Below, one piece after another: positions 1 through 6,735 of a DNA stretch of 22,150 bases. The translations under genes were made by a program, and so were the position numbers. The notes under the pieces are model-generated. The model was not told the origin of the DNA, ran no database searches, and saw nothing but the letters and a program-made list of their open reading frames with translations. Within the stretch, counting starts at the first letter, position 1, and every line of letters starts with the position of its first letter. The DNA is from Treponema sp. (GTDB lineage: Bacteria; Spirochaetota; Spirochaetia; Treponematales; Breznakiellaceae): contig JAISEB010000328.1 in assembly GCA_031264395.1 (NCBI GenBank), positions 1 through 22,150 of the forward strand. Reading direction: 5' to 3'.

Positions 1-93
1 CGTGGGAATTTTCCCCAGGTAATAACGGTGAAAGCCAAGCGCGCCGAAACCGGAAAGAAACCATAATAAATACGCGATTCCCACACTGTACAT
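1..93 (-). CDS. TM2-domain protein, N-terminal part only (runs off left edge)
   Basis: Reading the minus strand from an ATG at 93 gives about 31 codons that stay open to the window edge. The peptide begins MYSVGIAYLLWFLSGFGALG and continues FHRYYLGK. A hydrophobic helix followed by G-x-H-R-[FY]-Y-L-G-K is the hallmark of the TM2 domain, a two-helix membrane domain of unknown biochemical role that is common in bacteria. A G-rich stretch (GGGGGAAAGGG on the minus strand) lies directly upstream and could be the ribosome-binding site. The gene is cut by the window, so the second helix and any C-terminal domain cannot be seen. It has the same orientation as the sugar operon but is separated from it by 160 bases, so it may be a separate unit. 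The family call rests on the motif alone. Confidence 0.72.
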   Translation of the reverse strand, partial: MYSVGIAYLLWFLSGFGALGFHRYYLGKIPT

Positions 94-205
94 CCCTTTC
101 CCCCGAAACGGCCTTTACACCCGCCGCGGCACGGCGTCCCTGCGGACAAGGCGCGTTTTAACATGATCCTGTATAATAGCGGATGTACGCTTTTTTTCCT
201 AGGGC

Positions 206-240
206 CTGTTCTCATGATACAAAGTGACAAGAACAGTCAC
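206..240. repeat. Inverted repeat downstream of the GH4 gene
   Basis: CTGTTCT (206-212) is mirrored by AGAACAG (230-236), and an overlapping GTGAC/GTCAC pair lies at 224-240. On the minus strand the second pair gives a small hairpin 14 bases after the GH4 stop, followed only by TTTG. It may be a weak terminator or an operator-like site. No proper U-tract follows, so the role is open. Confidence 0.35.
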
Positions 241-253
241 CGTGTAAACAGAC

Positions 254-1669
254 TCAGGCTCCCAGTTTTCCGAATCTGCCGTTAATGGCGAGGGCCGGAT
301 CAACAGGCACAGGTACGCCCCTGGTTTCCGGTGGAACGTCAATATATTTGATATCCCTTAAATTTTTACCCCTGAACTGGGGCAGCCATTCAGTCTCGGC
401 GTCGAACAGTTCCCTTACCATGTCCCTGGTTTTCTTCAAATCAAGAACGGCCGATGTTAGCGGATCCATCGCGACCGCCCAGAAGGCAAGTTCGAGATCA
501 CCGTGTATGGCCGCTTCCGCGGCAAGGCTCTGAACGGAGAGGTTGCTCTGATTGAGCGCCGCCAGATGCATGGGCAGATCTCCTATCGTAAAGGGATGCA
601 GCCCTTCGCGGTCGGCGTATACGGGAACTTCCACCGTGGCGTTATGGGGGAGATTGGTAATAAAGCCGTTGTTTGGTACATTTCCGTTAAAACGGAAAGG
701 AACGCCGGTTTCAAGGGCCTCAATAATATAGGAGCAGTATTCCTTGCTGCGTGGTTCCAGCTCACCGCTTTCAATAGCAAGAACATCGGTGTTTCTGAAT
801 TTTTCCGCCACCATAACAGAATAGTGATAGTAGGCGCCTGATTCGCCCCCAAAGGCGGGTTCGCCGCAGTAACGATCAAGGGCCTCCCTGTTTTTGCGGA
901 ACCAGGGAAGGTACTCGCTGAGATGTCCTGTTGATTCGGTCATGAAATAACCGCACTGGCGCAGGACTTCCCCCCGGACTTTTTCGTTTTTATAATATTC
1001 TGGTTTTTCCATGTTGCTTTTAAGGAGCGGGTACAGATCTTTTCCGTCTTTTTCTATTTTCAGAAACCATGCCATGTGATTGATTCCGGCGCACAGGAAA
1101 TCAATTTCAGATTTTTTGACATTTGTATAACCGGCGATAAGATCCAGTGTTGTCTGTACTCCGTGACAAAGTCCGACCATCTTCATGCCGGTTGCCCGCG
1201 CCACCGTTGTACATACCGCGCCCATGGGATTCACATAATTGAGAACATAAGCGCCGGGACAAAGATCCGCGATGTCGTTCCCGATTCCGATAAGAACGGG
1301 AGCCGAACGCAGACAGCGGAAAATGCCGCCTGGCCCCATTGAATCGCCGATGCATTGATCGATGCCGTATTTCATGGGAATTTCATAATCAAATTTGTAA
1401 GCGTCTATACCGCCAATCTGGAACATCAAAATGACGTACTTCGCGTCCTTCAGCGCTTCCCGGCGGCTTGTCGTACAGCTAATGGTGAAGTCAAGGCTGT
1501 TTTTTTGTATGATCTGATCCGCGTAGGCCTTCATTTTTTCAAGCTTCCACATGGTCGGCCCCATGAGGGAAAATTCGGACCCTCTTAACGCCGGCGTCGA
1601 GAACATGTCGTTTAAAAGCGTCTTGCAGAAGATAATACTTCCGGCGCCAATAACCGCGATCTTTGCCAT
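254..1669 (-). CDS. NAD-dependent family 4 glycoside hydrolase (alpha-galactosidase/alpha-uronidase type)
   Basis: This 471-residue cytoplasmic enzyme is a glycoside hydrolase family 4 member, which cleaves glycosides by transient NAD-dependent oxidation at C3 followed by elimination, with a divalent metal. Seen in the sequence: an N-terminal dinucleotide fold (KIAVIGAGS, residues 3-11), GDSMGPGGIFRCLRS (108-122), NYVNPMG (144-150), the metal-binding motif CHGV (168-171) and AGINHMAW (194-201). Length fits MelA/LplD-type members. The CHG- form of the cysteine motif differs from the CHSV I associate with alpha-galactosidases and is closer to alpha-glucuronidase/galacturonidase members, so the substrate is uncertain. 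The start is supported by AGGAGG five bases upstream. It is the last gene of the operon, 13 bases after the isomerase stop, and presumably acts on the sugar imported by the ABC transporter. Confidence 0.9.
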   Translation of the reverse strand: MAKIAVIGAGSIIFCKTLLNDMFSTPALRGSEFSLMGPTMWKLEKMKAYADQIIQKNSLDFTISCTTSRREALKDAKYVILMFQIGGIDAYKFDYEIPMKYGIDQCIGDSMGPGGIFRCLRSAPVLIGIGNDIADLCPGAYVLNYVNPMGAVCTTVARATGMKMVGLCHGVQTTLDLIAGYTNVKKSEIDFLCAGINHMAWFLKIEKDGKDLYPLLKSNMEKPEYYKNEKVRGEVLRQCGYFMTESTGHLSEYLPWFRKNREALDRYCGEPAFGGESGAYYHYSVMVAEKFRNTDVLAIESGELEPRSKEYCSYIIEALETGVPFRFNGNVPNNGFITNLPHNATVEVPVYADREGLHPFTIGDLPMHLAALNQSNLSVQSLAAEAAIHGDLELAFWAVAMDPLTSAVLDLKKTRDMVRELFDAETEWLPQFRGKNLRDIKYIDVPPETRGVPVPVDPALAINGRFGKLGA

Positions 1670-1682
1670 AACGGCCTCCTTG

Positions 1683-2531
1683 TCAATTAATGGAAACGCC
1701 CGCTCTGACGGCGAGATTTCTCAGGGAAACGGCTGCCCTGTCATATTCGGCTTCGTCACGCAGATGTTCCAGGATGACAGGAGTATTTTCAGGCTGTGTA
1801 GAATCAATTAATCGAAGCAGTTTTATGTAATCCAGTTTTCCCTCTCCAATGGGAACTTCGTCAAACATCACGCTGACAGGATCTGGCCTCAGGCTGATGT
1901 CTTTAAGATGTATTGAGAGGATCTTGTTTCCGAAAAGCCTGAAAGATTCCTCAAAAAACGTGGTGTTTTCATACAGCAGGCGAGGCGAATTGATGCAATT
2001 GGCGGGATCAAAATGAATGCCTGCGGACGGCCTGTCCAGCGCCCTGATGAAACGCATGTATTCCGCGGGAGAATCCAGAAATACAAACGGCATAAGTTCA
2101 AAAGTCATCTTGGTGCGGACAGGCTTTGCCGCGTCAATAATTTTCCGTGAAATTTCTACGGCATACGCAAAAAAATCTTCCGTAAAGTTTTCGGAGCACG
2201 GGCCATACCAGTTGTCTTCATACCATGTTCCTGCAACGTTAACACAGCATCTTGCTTCCAGTTCATCGGCAAGGACAAGCCGCGATACCGCGTAATCGAA
2301 GGCCTCTTTGGCGATTTTTTTGTCATGGGACAGGGGATTGTTCCATACGCCGACCTCGGCCAGAACCACGCCGTGCTTTTTAAGGGCTTCCCTGTATTGC
2401 CTGATTTCCCCTGTCATTCCGGCCTTTAATCCTGCCGGGCACAGTGCGGCCCCGTATCCCTTTTTTACATGAGCCAATACAAATTCTTCAGGATCATTAT
2501 CCTTTGGAAAAACCGGGCCGCCAAGGCGCAT
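1683..2531 (-). CDS. Sugar phosphate isomerase/epimerase-like TIM-barrel protein
   Basis: This 282-residue protein has the pattern of the xylose-isomerase-like TIM barrel family (AP endonuclease 2-like), which includes ketose 3-epimerases, IolE/IolI-type inositol enzymes and some 3-keto-glycoside lyases. Four metal ligands expected for the family are visible at the usual spacing: E145 (MTFELMPF), D175 (HFDPAN), H208 (SIHLKD) and E255 (VILEHL). The segment VPIGEGKLDYIKLL (226-239) matches the conserved G-E-G loop. A GGAGGG ribosome-binding site lies about five bases before the ATG. The gene sits between an MDR dehydrogenase and the GH4 gene in one operon. The reaction is not determined by sequence: isomerisation, epimerisation or elimination on an oxidised sugar are all possible. 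Confidence 0.85.
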   Translation of the reverse strand: MRLGGPVFPKDNDPEEFVLAHVKKGYGAALCPAGLKAGMTGEIRQYREALKKHGVVLAEVGVWNNPLSHDKKIAKEAFDYAVSRLVLADELEARCCVNVAGTWYEDNWYGPCSENFTEDFFAYAVEISRKIIDAAKPVRTKMTFELMPFVFLDSPAEYMRFIRALDRPSAGIHFDPANCINSPRLLYENTTFFEESFRLFGNKILSIHLKDISLRPDPVSVMFDEVPIGEGKLDYIKLLRLIDSTQPENTPVILEHLRDEAEYDRAAVSLRNLAVRAGVSIN

Positions 2532-2564
2532 AATTTCCCTCCGTAATTCCCGTTCGGGAAAACT

Positions 2565-3557
2565 CTAATTAAAATCGTTAATGTGAATTAACACCTTTAA
2601 GGTTGTGTCGCGTTCAAGGCGGCACATGTCAAGGCCCCGTCCGGTTTCTTCAAGGGAAAGACGGTGGCTGATAACGGGTTCCAGTCCGAATTTTCCCGAC
2701 TCCAGCCATTCGACGCATTTGGGCGCCGCTATTTTTGCACTGGCAAGGCCAAGCCCCCGGGGCATCTGAATGTCGGCCGCAAGCAGTTCACCGGCCCGGT
2801 CTTTCCAGTTAAATGGCGCCACGCCGTAGGCTATGATCCGGGTGTCCTTGCTGCCAAGAGCGATAATATCGGCTACTACATCGCCGCCTGTAGCGTCAAT
2901 AATCACATCAGGCTTTTTTCCCAGTTTTGACACTACTTCCCCGTGCCATCCCGCAACGCCGGTATCGACGGCGACATCGGCCCCCAGTTTTCTTGATGTT
3001 TCAAGACGAAACGCCCGGCGTCCCGCGCCCGCGAGTTTTCCCGCCCCCATCATTTTGGCAAGCCGGTGATAAATAAGACCTGCGGGCCCAAGCCCGATTA
3101 CAAGAACCGCATCCCCTTTCTTTATCATGGGAACGGCGTCTTCCGCGAAAAGGAGACGTGCGGAACCGATTACCATCTCCATAATAGCCGCAATGTCTTC
3201 CGGAGCTTCGTTGTTTATGGCCGCGACGGCGGATTGTTCGGTGTCAATGACAAGATAATCCGCAAAGGCTCTGCCGTTAACCGTCCAGTAGACCACCCTG
3301 TCGCCTATCTTCAGGTTTTTTACACCGCCGCCTGTTTCCACGATGCGCCCGGTACATTCATGGCCGATAACAAACGGAAATTTGTCATTCGGCCAGTCTT
3401 TTTCGGGAGTATCGGTCGCATACACCTTGTTATCGGTCGTGTTGCATATTGCGCCGGTGGTGACACGAATTTTTATTTCAGAAGGTTTTTGTATGACGGG
3501 TTCTCCGATATCCAGAATAACAACGTCACATTTTCCCTTGACTACCGCGGCTTTCAT
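2565..3557 (-). CDS. Zinc-type medium-chain dehydrogenase lacking the structural zinc lobe
   Basis: A 330-residue MDR (alcohol/polyol/threonine dehydrogenase) family protein that would oxidise a sugar or polyol hydroxyl with NAD(P). The catalytic zinc ligands appear as C38 (GAICNTTDN), H66 and E67 (IGHECTG), and the Rossmann motif GLGPAG is at 155-160. The usual four-cysteine structural zinc loop is absent: the sequence passes from GDRVVYW directly to NGRAFADYLV. That makes it distinct from the operon's first gene, which keeps the loop. AGGAG six bases upstream supports the start. It is preceded by an unusual 180-base hairpin-rich gap and followed 33 bases later by the isomerase gene. The substrate cannot be named from sequence. 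Confidence 0.88.
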   Translation of the reverse strand: MKAAVVKGKCDVVILDIGEPVIQKPSEIKIRVTTGAICNTTDNKVYATDTPEKDWPNDKFPFVIGHECTGRIVETGGGVKNLKIGDRVVYWTVNGRAFADYLVIDTEQSAVAAINNEAPEDIAAIMEMVIGSARLLFAEDAVPMIKKGDAVLVIGLGPAGLIYHRLAKMMGAGKLAGAGRRAFRLETSRKLGADVAVDTGVAGWHGEVVSKLGKKPDVIIDATGGDVVADIIALGSKDTRIIAYGVAPFNWKDRAGELLAADIQMPRGLGLASAKIAAPKCVEWLESGKFGLEPVISHRLSLEETGRGLDMCRLERDTTLKVLIHINDFN

Positions 3558-3590
3558 GAAACGCTCCTTTAATACAGGTTCCCATGACGG

Positions 3591-3734
3591 ACTTGTTTAA
3601 GTAACCCGGTTGGTTACTGGCTAACCTTCGGTTAGCTTGCAAGTCTTGCGATTTTTCAGACTAAAGCCATGCTTTAGCCTTGTAAGATCGCGTTTTTAAG
3701 CGGAAATTGTTCAATAACTGAAGTTATTGAACAA
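3591..3734. repeat. Cluster of tandem hairpins between two operon genes
   Basis: Six inverted repeats follow each other in about 145 bases: ACTT/AAGT (3591-3602), GTAACC/GGTTAC (3601-3617), GCTAACC/GGTTAGC with loop TTC (3620-3636), GCAAG/CTTGC (3639-3649), CTAAAGC/GCTTTAG with loop CAT (3661-3677) and a perfect 13-bp stem TTGTTCAATAACT/AGTTATTGAACAA (3707-3719 with 3722-3734). The stems differ in sequence. The block fills the gap between the Gfo/Idh stop and the next dehydrogenase. None of the stems is followed by a long U-tract on the operon strand, so mRNA stabilisation, attenuation or a palindromic repeat element fit better than a simple terminator. Confidence 0.8.
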
Positions 3735-3736
3735 CT

Positions 3737-4792
3737 CTAATCAATCTCGACTATTTCGCCGTTTTTCCTGCCTGATTCCCGCATCTTTTCGATGATAAAA
3801 TCCACCCGGTAACCGTCTTCCGCACTTGAGCCTGACGGGCTGAGTATGTGTGTTTTACAGCTTTCCACATAAGCGGCAAATTCATTTATCCACTGCTCAT
3901 TGCATTCGTAGTAAGTCTCCGTTGGACCCGGCATTCCCTTGAACCAATGAGTGACCTTCATGGCTTCATATCCCTGCCAGCTCGGGTTTTCAACCTTAAT
4001 GTATCCCCTGTGGGCGATAACTTCAATAGTCTCGTTCCATCCGCCGCGAAAAAGGGTGAATCCGGGGCCAAGATTCGGGATGTCCACCCTGCCTAAACGC
4101 ATGTCGATTTCAATGCCGCTTTTCATAAACAGTTTGCCGTTAAGATAATAGTCGCGCCCGTCGCCGGAATCATAACGGCATTTACATGACACGCTTTTAA
4201 TGTCGCCAAAAAGATGACGAAGTAAATCCAGGTGATGGCTTCCTGAATGGGTAAGAAAACCGCCTCCCGAAAGTTTTGAGTCGCCATGCCAGGATTTTAC
4301 GGGCGTCTTGCTTGAGATTGAAGGTTCCGGGGACGACGCGTAAATGCTGGATGTGACAAACTCAATCTCGCCGATTTCTTCAAGAGCATCCTTTATTTTC
4401 CTGAAGCCGGGATTGAAGCGCTTCATATACGCCGTCTGGAAGAAAATTCCCGCCTTGCGCGCCTTTTCCACAATGCAGGCCGATTGTTCGGAGTTAATTC
4501 CCAGGGGTTTTTCACAGAGAATGGACTTGACGCCCGCATCTATTGCCGCGGTGCAGGCCTCATAATGCATGTGATTTGGCAGGGCGATTACAATTCCGTC
4601 AAAATCTTTTTCATTTGACAACAGGTTCTTGTAATCATTGTAGTATTTCGCGCCAAATTTTTCACAGGCCGCTTTTCCCGATTTTTCATCGATGGAAGCA
4701 ATCGCCGTGACTTTTACATCCTTGATATGATCCAGTGCAAAAAAGTGGCATTCAGAAATAATGCCGGTTCCCAAAATCGCGAGTTTTACCAT
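3737..4792 (-). CDS. Gfo/Idh/MocA family oxidoreductase
   Basis: A 351-residue NAD(P)-dependent oxidoreductase of the glucose-fructose oxidoreductase/inositol dehydrogenase/MocA family, typically oxidising a sugar or cyclitol hydroxyl. Numbered from the chosen start: Rossmann segment LAILGTGIIS (4-13), the family EKP motif (94-96, ILCEKPLG) with its cofactor/catalytic lysine, and a C-terminal-domain segment GGGFLTHSGSHHLDLLRHLFG that matches the usual GGG-x-H/D helix bearing the second catalytic pair. I chose the ATG at 4792 over the one at 4804 because GGAGG lies in the correct place before it, inside the longer reading frame, and because VKLAILGTG is the normal N terminus of the family. It follows the permease genes and precedes the hairpin cluster. 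Confidence 0.9.
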   Translation of the reverse strand: MVKLAILGTGIISECHFFALDHIKDVKVTAIASIDEKSGKAACEKFGAKYYNDYKNLLSNEKDFDGIVIALPNHMHYEACTAAIDAGVKSILCEKPLGINSEQSACIVEKARKAGIFFQTAYMKRFNPGFRKIKDALEEIGEIEFVTSSIYASSPEPSISSKTPVKSWHGDSKLSGGGFLTHSGSHHLDLLRHLFGDIKSVSCKCRYDSGDGRDYYLNGKLFMKSGIEIDMRLGRVDIPNLGPGFTLFRGGWNETIEVIAHRGYIKVENPSWQGYEAMKVTHWFKGMPGPTETYYECNEQWINEFAAYVESCKTHILSPSGSSAEDGYRVDFIIEKMRESGRKNGEIVEID

Positions 4793-4816
4793 ATTGTCCT
4801 CCATAAAATTATATAA

Positions 4817-4845
4817 GAAACACGCGAATACTGTTTGTGTGTTTC
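4817..4845. repeat. Small intergenic hairpin between permease and oxidoreductase genes
   Basis: GAAACAC (4817-4823) and GTGTTTC (4839-4845) form a 7-bp stem with a 15-base loop. On the minus strand it is followed by TTATATAATTTTA. This lies in the 71-base gap between the permease stop and the oxidoreductase start. It may protect or process the mRNA. Weak evidence. Confidence 0.35.
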
Positions 4846-4863
4846 ATTTTCCGTATTTATCCC

Positions 4864-5706
4864 TTAACCCTTAAGCCCGCTCTGGGCCACCGATTCGATA
4901 AATTGGCTCTGCATGAACAGATACACAATAACAATGGGAGACGCGGTCAATGTACAGGCCGCCATTGTAGCTCCCCATTTCATGTCCTGCAAAGTACGGT
5001 AGCGCGCAATGGCGACCTGCATGGTTGCTATTTCATCATGCTGTACCGAAACCATCATTGGCCATACGTAATTGTTCCATGACCAGAAAAAGTTAGTCAG
5101 CATGACCGTAACAAACGCGGGAACAATCATTGGCACGATGATAACAAAGAAGATCCTGAAATGATGAGCGCCGTCAATCAGGGCGGCTTCTATGTAGTCA
5201 TTCGGCAGTGATATCAGCGCCTGACGCAGAAGAAATATTGAAAACGAACTAATGGCGCTTGGCAGGATGATTCCCGAATATTTTCCGATTAAGCCAAGGT
5301 TGCTTATTTGAAGAAACAGGGGGACCATGAGCAGCTGGAAGGGAATCATCATAAAAGCAAGTACAATAAAGAACAGTATATTTTTCCCCGGAAACCTTAG
5401 TTTTGCAAGGGCATATGCCACAAGACTCGAAAAAAACGCGTTCAATAATACAATGGAAACCGATACGATTACACTGTTCATAAATACACGCGGTACATTC
5501 AGGGTGGAAAACACATAGAAATAATGCTCCAATGTGAGTTTTTCGGGGAAAAGTACGGGAGGATACCGTATAATATCATAGCCTGTCTTAAACGAAGAAG
5601 ACAGCATCCAGAAAAACGGAAACATGGCGATGACGGCTCCAACAGATAAAATAATATATTTTATTCCTCTCTTTACGATTCTCCGTGACATTTTATCCTG
5701 TATCAT
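4864..5706 (-). CDS. ABC sugar transporter permease, MalG/AraQ type
   Basis: Inner-membrane subunit of a carbohydrate-uptake (CUT1-type) ABC transporter. The 280-residue product is dominated by hydrophobic segments consistent with six membrane helices, starting with KYIILSVGAVIAMFPFFWML (16-35). The EAA loop that contacts the ATPase is at about 173-193 (EAALIDGAHHFRIFFVIIVP), and the motif FPFFWMLSSSFK near the N terminus is typical of the MalG-like half. I chose the ATG at 5706 because AAGGA sits seven bases before it. An in-frame ATG at 5751 would extend the protein by 15 residues and overlap the previous gene. The chosen start lies 10 bases after the stop of the partner permease, so the two are likely translated together. 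Confidence 0.9.
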   Translation of the reverse strand: MIQDKMSRRIVKRGIKYIILSVGAVIAMFPFFWMLSSSFKTGYDIIRYPPVLFPEKLTLEHYFYVFSTLNVPRVFMNSVIVSVSIVLLNAFFSSLVAYALAKLRFPGKNILFFIVLAFMMIPFQLLMVPLFLQISNLGLIGKYSGIILPSAISSFSIFLLRQALISLPNDYIEAALIDGAHHFRIFFVIIVPMIVPAFVTVMLTNFFWSWNNYVWPMMVSVQHDEIATMQVAIARYRTLQDMKWGATMAACTLTASPIVIVYLFMQSQFIESVAQSGLKG

Positions 5707-5716
5707 AGCCGATTCC

Positions 5717-6640
5717 TTAATATATATTCCGTTCGAATATTTTGCGTTCAATAATGCTGATAAGCATGATAAGAACTCCCACGAATACGCCTATTGCCGA
5801 CGCATAACTCAGCTGATGTCTGATGAATCCCTGCCGGTACAAATAAAGCGTCATGGTACTTGACGAGCCCATGGGGCCGCCTTCTGTCATGATGTACGGC
5901 TCGTTGAAGATCTGAAAAGCCCAAATGGTGGCCATCATTATTGAAAATATTACAGTTGGATTAAGCAGCGGCAACTTTACGCGAAAGAATGTTTGAACGG
6001 CATTTGCCCCGTCAATCAGCGCAGCCTCTATCAATTCACTGGAAATTGCCTGATACGCGCCCAGAAAAATTATGCTGTAGTACCCTATATCCATCCATGC
6101 CTTCATCAGGGATATGGAAAGCATCGATAATTTTTGATCAGTGAGCCAGCCTATTTGGTTAATGCCAATCAGCGAAACAAGATAATTTAAAACCCCGCCA
6201 TTGGTCTGGAAAATCCATTTCCATACAATGGCAAGAATTACCGATCCTGTTATTACGGGCAGAAAAAACAACCCGCGGAAAAAAATCCGGCCCGCAAACC
6301 GTTCATTAAGCAGGCTTGCAAGGATCATTCCCCCAACTATTGATGTTGGGATCTGGACGAAGAAGTATATAAAGGAGTTTCTTACCGAAAGCAGAAAATT
6401 CATGTCTTTGAAAAGTGCGATATAATTTCTAAGGCCTATGAAACTGGTAAATTTATTGGTGACAAGGTCCCACCTTGCAACGCTTCCCGCAATGGCCATA
6501 AACATGGGATAAATGAAAAACACGGCGCAGAAAATGACGTACGGGGCAATAAACAACAGCGCTATTTTATCCCATTTATTGTCATGATATTTTTTATATA
6601 GAGAATAAAAGAATATTAATGATGATTTCCGCTTCGCCAT
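5717..6640 (-). CDS. ABC sugar transporter permease, MalF/UgpA type
   Basis: The 307-residue partner permease of the CUT1-type importer. It has a cytoplasmic N terminus rich in basic residues (MAKRKSS), a first helix at about 26-50 (IALLFIAPYVIFCAVFFIYP) and several further hydrophobic segments, with the EAA loop at 205-225 (EAALIDGANAVQTFFRVKLP). The helices and loop are those expected of the MalF/UgpA-like half. A GGGGGT sequence eight to nine bases upstream may serve as ribosome-binding site. It follows the binding-protein gene after 95 bases that contain a strong hairpin, an arrangement often seen where the binding protein is made in excess. No ATP-binding subunit is encoded here, so a shared ATPase such as an MsiK/UgpC-like protein is expected elsewhere in the genome. 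Confidence 0.9.
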   Translation of the reverse strand: MAKRKSSLIFFYSLYKKYHDNKWDKIALLFIAPYVIFCAVFFIYPMFMAIAGSVARWDLVTNKFTSFIGLRNYIALFKDMNFLLSVRNSFIYFFVQIPTSIVGGMILASLLNERFAGRIFFRGLFFLPVITGSVILAIVWKWIFQTNGGVLNYLVSLIGINQIGWLTDQKLSMLSISLMKAWMDIGYYSIIFLGAYQAISSELIEAALIDGANAVQTFFRVKLPLLNPTVIFSIMMATIWAFQIFNEPYIMTEGGPMGSSSTMTLYLYRQGFIRHQLSYASAIGVFVGVLIMLISIIERKIFERNIY

Positions 6641-6654
6641 TATGTTACCCCCGT

Positions 6655-6692
6655 AATACGGACACGAAGGGCAATGCCTCCGCGTCCGTATT
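6655..6692. repeat. Intergenic hairpin after the solute-binding protein gene
   Basis: AATACGGAC (6655-6663) pairs with GTCCGTATT (6684-6692), a 9-bp perfect stem, with a second small GGC/GCC stem in the loop. It lies 44 bases after the binding-protein stop on the operon strand and has no U-tract. Its position matches hairpins that protect the upstream mRNA segment in other sugar ABC operons (inference). Confidence 0.65.
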
Positions 6693-6735
6693 TATTTGGA
6701 ACTTTGGGTATTAAACCCGCATATTATCGAACTCG

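Noticed and set aside
165..180. TATAAT hexamer on the plus strand near 172
   Set aside because: No acceptable -35 element 16 to 18 bases upstream and no plus-strand gene follows.
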